This document shows positions 12,607 to 26,624 of a stretch of DNA of 64,000 nucleotides, piece by piece; within the stretch, counting starts at the first letter, position 1; each line of letters begins with the position of its first letter. The notes under the pieces were generated by a model. That model did no database searches, was not told the origin of the DNA, and saw only the letters and a list, made by a program, of their open reading frames with translations. Both the position numbers and the translations under genes were made by a program. The stretch lies in the NCBI GenBank assembly GCA_963691815.1, contig OY829652.1, positions 15,751,579 to 15,815,578 of the forward strand, in the 5' to 3' direction. This stretch comes from Echiichthys vipera (taxonomy: Eukaryota > Chordata > Actinopteri > Perciformes > Trachinidae).

Positions 12607-15600
12607 TGTACTGGATTTCTTAATAGTTCAAACATGAAAAAAACTGTGTCGATGGCTTATTTGATGTATGCAAGTGCAGGAAAAGACCATGGGATGATTT
12701 TGTACTTTAAGACTGCAAAGTACTGAAAATTAGTGAATGATCTGCATGTTGAAAATGTATCTGTCTTTTTTAAAGTTATACACTTGCCTAGAAACTTAGT
12801 TTGATAACTTACAGATTTACAACCAAAGTCAATATCACCACGACAGTCACAATAATATTTCAGTGTTAAACTAAATGCAAATGAGGCAGCACTAGAAGGA
12901 TGGCACAGGCTTTTTCTGTGTGCCCCCATGGTTGATATTTACACTAAACTGAACACTGATGCTGAGTAATGTTTGATGATGGGCCAAGCTTGTCCAATTC
13001 CCAAAATGTGATACGCTCCAGTGGCTCAGGTCATTATACTCAGAGCCAGCATGCTCTACAAAGCACTTTTAATGATTTGTAATAAACCTCTAGACATTGC
13101 ATTACAGTCGCATAGAGTTGTCACCATCAGTTTTCTTCTACTTAAAATATTATTTAGTTGTTAATGTCACCACTGGGACAGCTATGTTGATTTAAGCCAA
13201 ATGCACACTGCTCATGCTGTCATGGATATTATTTAAATACATCTGCATTTGAAAGTGTGACTTACTGTTGTAGAGCTGAAACCTCTTTATTCACAGGAAC
13301 AGTTGGATAGTGATATTCTCTGTGTTTTGTGGCATGCGGCAAGAAACGGAGATACATCTTTGATCCAGAAATAATTTCAGTTCACAATTTCTGTTGACCC
13401 TGAAACACTGTTTGATGAAGACATTTGACGTTTGCTATTTCTGGAGAAATCTCCTTTCTGTTGATGTTGACATGTTAATTCTAAGTGTGGTTTTCCAGGC
13501 AGGCATTCACATCGCACAGGGCTCAAAATGACATATATTCTCTGTTTTGCCTCTTTTTTTTTTACTTCTAACACTCCCACCCCCTTTCCTTTCACCCCCC
13601 ACTCCCACCACCTCCCCTTGGGCAATGAGAGCTAAGATGGAGGGAGAGATGGATGATGTTGTTCTGAACTGTGACATGTCTCCATGCAAGTCATTCCATT
13701 ATTATTCATAAATAATTGGCCAGAACCGTCTGTGGGAGCTATTTATAGAGCTGATTGCTGTTTTGCCAAGGAACAAAAACTCATAATTTTATTTTTTTCC
13801 CCTTTCTAGTTTACCCAACTAAAAACTGACTGCCAACATAATGTTTTCATGAAGCTTCTTATGAAGCTTCTTCTGGTTGATTTAGTTTGCCCCCAAAACA
13901 CTGGTCAGATGCTACAGTACAGTTTGCTTGTGTGGGAAATACAGATATATGTGTAAGGTATATCTTCAAACTGTCATCTCACCTCTTCAGCTGAAGTCTC
14001 TCCAACAAAGCCAGTGTTTAAATATATGTAGTTCTCTTTTACTGGCAGCCAGAGATATTAACTCCTTCTCTCTTCTGAGGATCTATCTTCCACTTAAGTT
14101 AGAAATCAATAATGGACTGGTGAGGCCGGTCACTTATACTGGATTAGACAGGAGCACTGATCCTGCTCAGACAAATTGCTTGCAAACACATGAATCACTG
14201 TTCTTTTGTTCCTCCTGACCACAACATTACAAGCTCCATTAGTTACATATCAGTGCATGTGTGTGTCTGGAGGTACCTTTAGTGCTCAGCACACACTGTT
14301 AAATCTTGAACAGTGCCCTTGAAGGTTGAAAGTGTGAATGACAAAAAGAGGGAGCATGAAATCTAAGTGGAGAGGGAAAAAAATTAGGTGGTAATCAGAC
14401 TGGGAACAAAAGAGTGGATTATTTAGCCCTCATGGTTCATTATGATAAGCCCAGAGCCTTCTGGTGAATATTACATGAGCGTTAGATTAGAACAGATGAA
14501 AGGGAGAACACGAGCCCAGCCAAGTTGTGGATAAACATATTAAAGACTTAATTGCACACTGTTTGACAGATGCATTTTTAAACGTTTAAATTGGAATATG
14601 CAGTTGTCATGAGAAGGTGAAATTAGATTTTTTTTCCGAAAGCACCTTGTGTTAATGCACTTTGGACATGCATGCAGGATTAAGCAGGTGGAAGCGCTGG
14701 CAGAATGCTTTTACAATCATCAGCCTCTGGCAGGTTACTGTTTCTGCTGAATCAGGAGGTTGGGGTGTGATATGTTGAGCTTGCTGTGAAAGAAAAAAAA
14801 ACAGGTAAGGTGTGAGCCTATCTGCGTGACAATAAAGAATTTCATTTCAAACAGAAGTCAGAGCTTTGCACGTGCTGTAGCAAAGCATCGCCTCATAAAG
14901 CGCTCCATCGCCACCGCAGCGTGACAGCATGAGAACACGGACGGAATGCAGGATGTGACAAGGCTGTGTGGTAGAAACAGTTGGCTGTCATTAGTATGCA
15001 GCACAGACTCATCTTGTCTAGCTGGACCTTTGCAGAAACTCTCTTCCCCCTGAACAGCAGATAAATTGTCTGTAGTGAATAGAGCAGCTGAGGCAAATCT
15101 GTGCCCTTTTCTACATAAGGAGTTTGCTCTTGTGTCATTGGATTTGCTCCACATGCAGCAATCACAATGGCATAAAAAACAGGAGTTTTATGAACAAAAG
15201 GGGCAAAGTTTAACTTCACTGTAATATTGCCATGATAAAGAGAAGCAGAGAGACAGAGAGAGAACCGTATTAAGACCTGTGCTTCAGCGGCTTAGCGCCC
15301 AACTCCTGAGTGAGTTTTATCAGAGAAGGCCCTTCAAGCATGGCCACAGTAATGAACCTATTAGCCATGAAATTGACTTTTCTGATAAATAAGGAACAGA
15401 TGAGAGTTTAGGGGACCAATTTCCGCATTTCAACCCTTTTGTTTGAAATTCATAATTACATTTGAGCATTAGTACTTGCATCCTGGATTTGCACATGTGC
15501 ACACACGTTCTTTGTCATCAAGTTTTCTACTTAGCCTCTTCTTTTAAGTGTGCCGCAGAATATTAAGTGGACCAATTTTGTAAAACAGTACATGAGCAGA

Positions 15601-18600
15601 TGGCACAATCGGTACATGCAAACTCCCCTTCTTTTTGAAGTAGCATTTTGATCAACTGCCGTGATGTGATAACACCGCAAACTTTAGCACCTCAGCCTAA
15701 AAGATCTACAGCTTGATGATGAATATGATTTGTGTCCTCCAACACATGAAACACTTGAAACATGACGTTTAGGATGACAATTGGAACATGTTCTTGCATG
15801 ACATCTGATGGCTCTTCTTGATTTGTATTTACTGTATATCAACATGATTTTTAACACTTCAAGTGTCTCGCATAGCAACAGTTGTTTGACCGAATCCATG
15901 CCATATCTGTGGCAGGCGGTGAGGTCTTTTCTGAAAAAGATGGTTTGAGTCTTTCACTGACTAAGTAGTAGAATACCAATGAACTTCAACTGTTGCTGGT
16001 GTGAAATGGTCCAAACAATCTCAGAGTTTACAGACTGGCCTGCAATACTTTCCCTATTTGTACGGATATCTTGTAACATCCGATCAACATAACCCATTGT
16101 GTTGCGTGTCAGACCCTGGCTGATTGATTGTAGTCCTGGTTTGCACCCTTCTGCTCAGAGCTCAGCTCTGCAATGACAGAAAGGACACGCAGATGAATAA
16201 TGTATGTCTTTATCAACCCATCTCGCAAGCACAATGCTAGGAGAGAAACAGATGGATGGATGGATAGAGAGAGGGACAGAACGTGAGAGATGTATCCCAA
16301 AGCTGATCAAGATGGGCTCTGTACAGTACATGAAATCAAAAGTGATGACGCAATCTCACAAAGTGTCCAACACAAAATGTGACTTTCCACAATCAATGGC
16401 TTTCATTAGGTTAGCTGCGCTTATAGCCCTTGAGATGACGGCTCTTTCCGGAAATTCACTGAGAGACTTTGAAATTAAAAAAGCTTTCAGAGGGTGAGGT
16501 CCCCTCAATAGCTGATCTAATTAAAGGTCTGTTTTATTCTTTGAAGGTCTTTCTATTGCTCTCAGAGTTTACAAATTGTACGGCCATAGCTATCTTCCAG
16601 AAAGGAAATCCCTCAACACCTGCTCGATAAAGTATTAATTCTTGGAACAGAACTTAACATTGCCTTGAAGTGAGTTACGCTGTAGAACGGGTATCATTAC
16701 AGCAAAAGGTATCTTACTTATTAACTTTGGTGAGGAGCCATCCATGGCCAAGGGTCTAAGGCCAACATATTGAATTTGTATCAGTTGCTCAGTGGCTCTT
16801 TTTTTGGAAGGCACTTTATCACTCTGCAGCCAAATTGTATTACCCACATACAGACTACAAAAACAAGGCTATATCCGCCTGCTTTCTTCTTTTACACACC
16901 ATTAGACAATATTGTTATTTTTGACCATTATTGGTCTCCAATGCCATGAAAGTGATTCTCTCTGATGCTAAATACAAAAGTGGTTTCGTGTGAGGTGGAG
17001 GAGACGGAAATAGAAGGAGTAATAAGGAGAGGGTTGACCCTCAATCATGTGATGTGTCTTGTGTGAGTGTTCTTAGTAATTAAGACTAATTAAGATGCAT
17101 GACTCTCAATAAATTGAATGTCAAATTAGATATGCACGCTTTTGTCTAAAGAGGCTTACAAATGAGGTATAATGCAAGTCACAGTCGATCAAGGAGAAGC
17201 CTATGAGAATCAGTTCCACCTTCTACCTGACACAAATGCTATAAGGCTAAATTTCAACCATCAAATTAAAACAATAGACTGTATGTTTTGTTTCATTTCA
17301 TTTCTGCAGTAGAAATTATATGAACTTTGTTCCTTTACTTAGCGGTGACTTTAGCTTTTATCCCCAAATAGGTTCTTTACAAATATTTGAGTGGATCACA
17401 ACTACAATCAATAAAGATGTAGAAAAGCCAGTACAGCCACTTTAGAGAAAGGGGGTTATGTTGAGAGGCGTAATGCATTCAAACGTAACTGTTTAGTTTT
17501 TAATTCTATTCTGTTTTAGGTTCCTCATAGTCAGAGGAATCAGTGGATGGAAACATTGAAAGCATGATTGATCCTTGGAACCATTACCATTTACTGTTTA
17601 TGTTTACTACTTTACACAGTTACACAGATACAGTAGGAGTTAAATGTAGTTCGTTTCCTGGAGTAGAGACAAATTATTCATAATAAGAACAATTGTTCAC
17701 TGGTGTGTATCTACCTCTTCTTTTTTTTAATTATGGAATCTTCACAAGACATGGGCAACCATGGTGATCGTGTAAGCAAAAATACAAAATGCATATAAAT
17801 ACCATAAAATGTTCTACACAGACAGCCCACCCACTCACATCATGTGGTGTCTTGTGTGGCTCTACACCGTTTGCAAGCCAAAAACAGAGTCAGAATAACT
17901 TTCCATATCGTACCTCAATTTAGGAGTGGAAAAGCATGAAGATAGAAAGCACCATGATGGACTTGACTGTTGTATTTATGCATATACTGTTTATATAATG
18001 TTTTATTGTTATATTAACATATTAGCTTCTTAATCGCATACAAAGCCAGAATTCAGTATTCGATCATATTTTTACAGTTTCTTGAATTTTAGGTTATAAG
18101 ATGTTGATTTAATCAACATTTGCAATCTTTGTTGAAACAAATTGAAGTACATATTTCATATTTTTCAAAAGTAAGATAAATCACCGATGCATGTACAACA
18201 AATGTAGAAAAGAAAGGATAATGATAGATAACTCAAGTGTTTAGTTAATTGAATATGTTTTTAATGAAGTTTTATTGGCAGGTGGAGGCTGCTGCTTTGG
18301 GGGTAAATTATGAACAAGGTTTGCATTTGCTCTTAAAAGGTTTATTTTGTCAGTAAGCTTTAAGAAAGAGTTTTAAAATGCAGTGGGGATTATCCTCTAA
18401 TGCTAACATACACTACTGACATGAAATAAATCATTTATAGTTCCCATTAACAAGAATCTGTTATAGTGTCTAAATATATGCAGTATGAATCTCATATTTA
18501 GCTGAAACAGATACAAAACAACTAGAAAAGCCCAGACAATGATTACCTTTAATCCAGCAAGTGTTGCCAATTGCAGAGACAGATCTGAATATGACCCAGT

Positions 18601-20107
18601 TTTAGGAGATTTACTTGCATTTTGCTGACGTCACGTCTAAAACGCTGGAGGCCTGACAACAGGAAGACGTCTGTTAACATTTCAGGACCGTAGAATGCAG
18701 AGATGTGGAAAGATGCTGTTTGAAGTCTAAAGCCTCCTTAACCTTGACAGCATAATGCATTAAAGTTACTGATTTTAAAGGACTCTGTTTTCTCAAATCC
18801 TTCATTCCAAATATCTTGAATATCCTGTGTTAAAAGATCAGTGACAGAGACTTGTTAGGTAGCTACATTACATGTTATCTGATTCTGCATCAGGCAGTTA
18901 CTCTTCATAATTAATCGACACTCTAAACAGGTCATTGGAATATCAACTGATCCACCAACGACAGCAGTCCAGTAATTGTAATTAACCTAATTTTCCAATT
19001 AATGCTCACAAGTCATTAACCAGGTTGCTTTATGCTATTACAGGTTGTTTTATGTTATTTTAATGTTACACGTGAGGCAGGTCTACATCTGCTGTACAAT
19101 TTTATATGTCTCTTGGATATCATCAAGGGAAGGGAATCAATATCAGGAAGGGCTGCTCTAAGTACTAATCCAGACTCTGAATACGCTGGGGAGATAAATA
19201 TGAATGTTGAATTATTTTGGTTTTATTTTGTGGTTTTATCTTCTGTGGACCCTCTTGTGGGTTTGAATTGAATTAATCGAATAACCTTCCCTTTATGAAC
19301 TACATAATAAGAACAATTCGGTCTCTTGAGGACCTTGCAGAGTTTTGCTGTATTATTGTGGCCCACAATGACTAAATGGCTGCTGGCTTTTTCAAACAAG
19401 CCACAGAGATGGTTGGTATGATTTATAGCCTGAGGGGCAAACACTGCCTTAGGAGAGTGGTTCTTTGGAAATAAAGTCTTCCTAACTTTAGTTACGAAAA
19501 GGAAGTTAAGTTAGTTGTTAAAATTTGAATTTGGCTTTTTCAAAGTGGATGTGAATCTTTTTTTTCTTTTATATATAATAGTTTTATATATATAACAGGT
19601 TCAAACATTCAATAGTCATTCAATAGCAGTTTGTTGTGTGAATAAGCATTGCCTATATCACATTATCATGATTAATTATACATTAATATAAGACTAAGAA
19701 TGACAATGCCTCTGTACTAGTAACAGTGCCGTTTCAATGACTTTTTTGTCAATTGCCTGAAATTGAATCATTTTAATGCAGAACATTGCACCAGGGACAC
19801 ACTGAGCTACCATCAGCACAGATACTTACCTCATAAGGTGTATTGCTGATTACGTAACCCATCCACAGTAGATACGATTTCTCTGTCAGTGTCATTATAA
19901 AAATTCAGTTCCATTCACTCAGTCATGGCGGGCTGCCACAGCAATCTATGGCCTCATGTTACCTTTCGTGAAGTGATTCCAGTGAGTACATATTTTTATA
20001 TTTGAGAAAATCTGGTATCAGATTGGTACAGCATTCTACTGTCAGTCACTGTAACGAGAGGGATAACAATGGTTTGGTGAATTGAGTGGACAAATTATTG
20101 TCCTTTA
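12607..20107. other. Non-coding stretch, one perfect CRE palindrome
   Basis: AT-rich sequence with no recognised exon. TGACGTCA occurs at 18626-18633 in a small CpG-containing patch (18626-18675). A short GATG run is at 16250-16265. Confidence 0.5.
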
Positions 20108-20512
20108 AGGTAAATTCCACTGATTTTACATACCAACGTCTGTTTACAGGTCTTGGGAAGTACTACTGCATATGTGAAAAAAGTTGTTTAAAGCCTTTTG
20201 TAGCTCCAGAGGGAGCTGCGTGAAATCTCATGAATCAGCGTCTGCAAGTTTTAAAATGAAAGAAAATCTGGGGGTGTGGAGTTAGAAAGAAGTGACCTGA
20301 CCAAACATTTGCAGCCCGCTCCTCATCTCTGCTTGAGAGTTGCAGCTTGAGACCACTTCGAGCATAACACACCCGAATCTCCCATCACGGTCAAGTTGCA
20401 TTGTGGGTAATGTAGACACCAGGCTTTGCTAAGGAAAAAGAATGTGTAGAATAAAAAAGACAATATCTCTGTGTCTGCTACTTTAACTTTGCTACTTTTG
20501 TCCATCACATAT
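20108..20512. repeat. Probable dispersed MITE-like repeat
   Basis: The block begins AAGGTAAATTCCACTGATTTT and includes CAAGTTGCATTGTGGGTAATG and a TTTAACTTTGCTACTTTTG end region. I recall this combination as a common interspersed repeat in fish genomes. No clear terminal inverted repeat was verified here. Confidence 0.35.
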
Positions 20513-23500
20513 CTGACAGTGTTTAATACTTAATTAGTGGTGTGCAAATGCATCAGTTGCATCCGTTAAGTAGCCATGCTTTTTCCTTTTGCCTGGCCTG
20601 GAACATGTGCACATTTGTAGTGATTGTACTGATCCTACATTTCCACTGCTCATAAAAACATCAACATCTCACCTATTTGTGCCCTCAGAAAGCATATTGA
20701 CTTAGATTTGGAGGATTTTCAGCACTAATGAAAAGCTGATTACATAAAAATTGTACAGGTCAGATTTGTTTGTTTACTTCGGTGCCATTCTGTCTGCCAG
20801 AAAAGTAGTTGTCAGTAATGGTAGTCTGTTAGAGGAAAAAAGACAGCTTCCTGTCCTTGTAAAATATGCTGCTGGTTGATGGATTTTCATCGTTCGTGTC
20901 CTTGTACATTGAAACCTTCCATTTCTGAATTCCCCTGAGGCAGAAATTAGCCCTCAGTCTCTCAGTGGCTAATGGCTTTCTAATTGAGTCTCCACAGGTA
21001 GTGTACCTGTTCTGGGGGTTAAATGAAAATCATGTGAACAGGACACAGATCTCCACCATGCTGATGTTTTTTATTTTTGTCATTTCACAGTGACCAGTAG
21101 GAACCAATGTCCCCAGTCTAAAAGTGTAATCCTTTGTTTTGCCCTGGTTTTCACCCCACTGCTTCACATCCAGCATGCTGCCATGTCATGCTGTTCAGCT
21201 CTGACATCTTTTTGACTCAGCTTGTCCGCAAAATGCATCAAAAGTTCAGCTTAAAATTACTTTTCTATGAGAAACTATTTAGTTATATAAATGTGTGGAG
21301 CGATGATACATAAAATGATCGATAAAGTACATACTTTATTCACATGCAAATAAGATACAAAGCTAAAAATGCATGAACACATTGAATACACACCTGGTAC
21401 ATTTTATGTTGCACAATTGCATCAGTGCATTAAAACTCCCCTGGCTATTGCACCATCACACCTTCCTTTTTCTCAAAGCCTCTCGTTCCTCCTCACCAAA
21501 CAACTGTCTGCAGCCTGCATTTTGTCCAGCCTCTTACCAACTTCAATCTTCTTTCCAATATCCCTCTCCTAAGGTCCATTTTCACTCTCCATTATCATTC
21601 CTCCACAGTGCGCTCTTTTCGGAGCCCACTTGCCAACTCCAAGTCTACCTCTATATGCCCTTTTAAAAGCCTTTCTTTTTTCCAACCAGACTGGGCACCA
21701 GAAACATCACTAATATCATCGACTACATTTTCATAATGATTCTCACATTTTTCTTGTCTAATCTTAGCCAACATATTTGTGTGGTTGTACTGATGTCCTG
21801 TTCACTCAAGGCAAAATGACACTGGCTGCAAAAGACCTAAAATAAAAATATCCCGTCTTGTCTCTCCCCTTTATTCAAATCAGCAGCTCTGTGTATTGAT
21901 CAGAGCGGGGAGTGCATTAGTGCCTAAACATGGACTCTCGCTCTCAGGTTGGTGAAGCAATAATGGGGCTATTGATCACACTGCTAATCTGACAGCTGCC
22001 TATTTTGTATGTGTATATGTAACTTGTGTTGCTTTAATGATATCTTCAACAGCTTGTGTACCACATCGCTTACTGTACTGAAATTTGATTAGGAATGGAT
22101 AAATTAATCATGGTTTATTTAAAAATAAATCCTCTTGGGTTGCAGAGTGGTATAGCCGGTGTGGAGTCCATCCTTCAAACAATCTCTGCTATAAGCCATT
22201 ATGACAGAAAGTATGTCTTTGCTGAAGTGTCGCAGCCACAGGAATACTGATGTGCAACTGATCTGGTCCTTTGACCTTCCAGAGGAGAGAACAAGCTCAA
22301 CAAACAGAATCGATAGAGTTCCTAAAACCACCCTGCATGATTGTTGTACATGCAACTGTCATCAATAATCAGTATCCGAGCAATTTTTGTGTATAACAGA
22401 CAATGCAATAATTATGAGGACATCGTTTCCGCACATGACAAACAAAAAATATTTTGTCGTTCTGATGAAGTTTGGCTCTAATCTCAATCCGACTCATTTT
22501 GGTATCCGCTGACACAGAGTTCAATCCAATACTTATAGTACTACATAGCAGCTGGACACATACAGTGTTATATTCGCACACCTTATTTTTGACCAGCCAC
22601 TTTATTTAATCCAAATAACGAAAGCCCTGCTTCAAAACTATTCATTTAATCATTTTAGATTAGAAAGTAATTAATGTGATACAATCAGCTCGCAAGATGA
22701 TGGATCACTTGTTAGAGGGACTTCCCTCAAAAACTATTTGGCCGAGTTGAGTCATTGGCCAGACAGCTACGTTTCAGCCGATATGATCCGCTGACCTTTT
22801 CATTGGCAAAAGCGACAGTCATCACTAGCTAGAAATGAGAAGCTGCTTTCTGAATGTTCTGTACACTGCTTCTCTTTACCAGTTTGAAAGAGCTAGTTAG
22901 AGGTTAATGCTAGCAAATCTGTGAATTTTGCCAACATGGACATCAGAATTCAGAGTCACTCACACCACTCATTGCCCAAATACTTTTTCAAGTTCACACT
23001 CTGTGTATAGCACTTTGTGTGACCAACACACTGAATATCAAGTGAACTTACATGCATGAAAAAAAAAAGAAATGAAAAAACAGTGGTTTTTAATCAGACT
23101 CACGCCTAAAACTGCTGTTATAGTTTGGGCACAGAAATTCATGTGCAGGTTCATGTAGGGCCGGACTTATTTTTTCGGTCTGATCATAGCTCTACTGCAC
23201 TGTATATCCTCATGTTGCTCCTCATAGCTGACTATTATAAATTATTCTGTACACATTTCTAGAGACATGACAAAGTATTATTCAGGTTCAATTACATTCC
23301 TGCACTGAGTTTCTGTGTCAGTGTTATACACAATGTCCTCATGGTGCCACTTTATCTCTGGCTAACGCAGCTAATTGTCTACTCTCTTGTCTGGCACAGG
23401 GGTTATTTGTCACAACATCTATTAATTATGAATAAAACAAGATCTCATGTCATTGCTCATATTTCACCGCCTGTTCACACCACTCTATCCTTTAGGCTGC

Positions 23501-23995
23501 TACCAGTTTTGTCTCATTGTGTGACACTAATACCTGCACCCCACCATAAAGTAAATGTTTTGGGTGTTTAAAATGCAGCATTTTTTCCACATGTCTTTGA
23601 CCGTTGTGTGAATCCGAAAATGTACTTCTCTTGAAGTGGTTTTTGAAATGGAACAGAGACAACTGTGTGCTTCTGTATCTCTTCCCTACTCATTTTTGCT
23701 CAGAGAAGTGGAGCAAAAAATGGGAGTGCACTATTGTGTGTGCGTGTGTGGGCGTACCTACTGGTGCATGTTTGGAGTGGGTGTTATTTAAGAGACGTGA
23801 TATTATGTGCATATGAATTATACAGTATTGTCTGTTGTGGTTCAGGGACATTAAGCTCATTTAGTAGATTATCTGATTATACTGATTTGAAATTCTCATG
23901 TTTCTCAGGTCAAGTGACATTTAAATTTTACTGTCTAAGTTTAACATGTATCTAATGATGTTGCAGATAATGGAAGGGAGTGTGAGTGTGCGTGC
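20513..23995. other. Non-coding stretch
   Basis: No gene or named repeat recognised. The minus-strand frames at 22119-22581 show no domain pattern. Confidence 0.5.
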
Positions 23996-24043
23996 AAGTG
24001 AGTGAGTGAGTGAGTGAGTGAGTGAGTGAGTGAGTGAGTGAGT
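23996..24043 (+). repeat. (GAGT)n microsatellite
   Basis: About eleven perfect tetranucleotide units (GTGAGTGAGT...), followed by a purine-rich stretch to about 24118. Confidence 0.95.
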
Positions 24044-24812
24044 AATCATGAAAGAGAAAAACAGGAAGGCAGAGAGGTGTGTGTTTTAGAGGGAGGTGAG
24101 AGTGAAGGAGGAGGGATGTGAATCCATGATTAATGCAGCATTGCCCTTGTATGTTTCAGTGAGGAGGGAGGACGGAGGTGAGCCTTACAGCATTAGCATT
24201 CTGCCTGTGCTCCTGGAGCAGTCTGCTCTGCCCCTGTGCAGATGCTCCACTGCCTTTCAGATTACTGAATAGACACTTCACAGAAACTTCAGTCTGGATG
24301 CAAACAAACCAGCTGTTTTATCAAACTGTGGTCTACTGCATGAATCCACTTTAGGCGTTATTATAAGTTGCATGTTCCTGCAAGGAAGGAAGCTGCTGTT
24401 TCACGACTACATTTCTAGAACCCTTAGTTTTAACCTAACCTTCACCCTTCATAGCTAGCTAGCTGCCAACTTAAGTGTTGACGCTTGCCCAATGTGCCAG
24501 TTTAGATCGTTAAGGGTCGTGGAAATGCGGCTGTGAAACTGCAGCTTCCTGTTGCAGGAATATGTTTATATGGCTAGTTATGGTGTGCCCTTTCATCTGA
24601 TCTCAGTTTCTTACCTTATTTTTTCATTCACTTTGGTAATTTGGATAATTTAAAGGTATAGGAGAAGTAAAACAGTATTTCCTTCAAGTAGCAAGGTTGT
24701 ACAACAGGCTGATTGTGAGCTGAATTCAAAACTCATCACGTATTCAAGTCCTTGCTATGATGTGAAGCCAAAACCTTTTTGGTGTAGTAACAGCAGACAC
24801 AAGGCACTCCAG

Positions 24813-25146
24813 CAAGAAGAAGAAGAATTCCTTTATTAGTCCCGCAACGGGGAAACTCTATTATTGTTATTTATGTTACACACACACAGGCCCGAAATAC
24901 ACACACGCACAGACAGGACCTATATACAGTACATGGTGAGATGCAGCGAGGGGGCTGCCAGTGACCAGTCCCCAGAGCAGTTGGGGATTCGGTGCCTTGC
25001 TCAATAGCACCCCGGCAGTGCCCAGGAGAGACTGGCACCTCTCCAGCCACCAGTCCGCGCTCCATGCAAGGTCCACATAGGGACCCAAACTGGCAACCCT
25101 CCGGTTCTCAGCCAAGTCACCTATGGACTGAGCTACTGCCGCCCTA
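24813..25146 (-). mobile_element. tRNA-derived SINE (second family member)
   Basis: On the minus strand the head GGGCGGCAGTAGCTCAGTCC carries an A-box, and a diverged B-box-like segment (GGTTGCCAGTTTGGGTCC) follows. The body includes GAGCAAGGCACC and the 3' end is CCCCGTTGCGGGACTAATAA followed by a GAAGAA-type tail. The head matches the copy in prkar2b intron 8. The copy is nearly full length, and its body creates two spurious minus-strand reading frames. Confidence 0.75.
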
Positions 25147-26534
25147 CTAGAAGAGCTCCTGGCCTGAACGTTTGACATTTCTAATATACATCACAAAGTA
25201 AACTTTATTCTGTGCAACTCTGAGCAGTACCACTACTGTGTTCAGACAAAGGTGTCCCCAATTATATCGTTTTGCCCTCGTATGTGACACAGATCTGAAT
25301 GTGAGCAACAAAAACCTGAGAGCAGCATTTCTTTCAGTTTAAACTAGGTTGTGTTATAACTTTAATGCAGAGGAAATTAAACTATTGAGATTTAGGATTT
25401 GCACAACCTTTATGCGATTACTCAGCATAACGTAATTTGTACAAATATATATATAAAAGCAAGTGTATGTTCTTTCTGTGCTTGTATTGTTTATTTAGAA
25501 TCCTATTATGAACTTTCCTTTTGTTACGTTAAAAAAGACTACTGAACATTTTCCAGAGTAGCATAGTATGTTGGATGTTAAGTGTGGTTCCTGCTTTCAA
25601 GGCAGAAATATGTTTACATCTATATAAAAATGATAAAAGCTAGCCTGGAAACCAAATTAATCTCATGTTTCATTTGTTGTGGCAGATACATCTGGCCCCT
25701 CAGCCTAAAGACAGATATCCAGCGGCTTGACATTGTTCGGCCCAATCACAACCATTTATCTTGTGTAGGTGGGTTTAAGACGATACTGACAGCATCAGTG
25801 TCTGGCAACATGACTAGATCAAACTGTCGAACTAGGCATCGCTGATCAAATAAGACTCGATATTCTGTTACTGTATTGCCTATGTCAAGCATAACATGTT
25901 TTTAGAAATGCATTATTTTGTACTGTTGACCTGGCTGTCATTGTTTTCCACTGAAAAAGTCTGCTGTTTCATTGTTGTGTAGGTCATATTTCATATCCCT
26001 GATCAATTGTAGATCTATCCAATCGTGTTCTAAAGAGTCTTGCTCTGCACCGTTGATAACACCGTTTGGAAATCGGAAACTAACTGAGAGTGTCTGGTGA
26101 TGCCAGGCTATATAAGCTTGCTATCTCAGTGAATTTTTATTTAGTTAAGTAATGTTACTTCTGTTTACCTTTGACTGACTACATAAATACATGTGAGAGG
26201 TTGAATCTCAAATCACAGAAAGAGTGGGTTTCTGACCAGTATCACATTCATACATTTTGTTGTTGGAGAATCAGACTCAAAGCTCACTGTGTTAAATTTG
26301 GACGGAAAATGAATCATTATGTACCGAGTCAGTACCTCTAAATAAATCAATCTTAATATTGAGTTATACTTATGTTAGACGTGGTATGAAAATGGATATT
26401 ATGTTTTATCTTAATTCAGTAGCTGAGTGCTGGGAGTGTGAGCATTTCTCAGAAGTAACATTTGTGTCAAATGAAGGGACTGTTTTGTGAGTTTTGTGGC
26501 ATTGCTGTTTAAACATGCCTTTTTGATCCACAGA

Positions 26535-26624
26535 GCTGAGATGATCACAGCTGCCGTTGTACCAATCGATTCCCGAGTTTGTCCTCCAGTGCTTGTTGTC
26601 CTCCTCTTGTTCCTCCTCCACTGG
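26535..26624 (+). CDS. Weak candidate exon: signal-peptide-like first coding exon
   Basis: A pyrimidine-rich acceptor (TTTTTGATCCACAG) is followed after 7 nt by ATG and 29 codons, then a GTAAGG donor. The peptide has a short N-region and a hydrophobic core (PPVLVVLLLFLLHWC), like a secretion signal. No partner exon was recognised downstream. Secreted or cell-adhesion genes often have such an exon before a long intron, but I cannot name one. A chance arrangement is quite possible. Confidence 0.2.

Noticed and set aside
25080..25140. tRNA gene (A-box and B-box-like sequences)
   Set aside because: No cloverleaf and a weak B-box; it is the head of a SINE with a retroposon tail.
24871..25178. 64- and 100-codon minus-strand frames
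   Set aside because: Both lie inside the SINE body.
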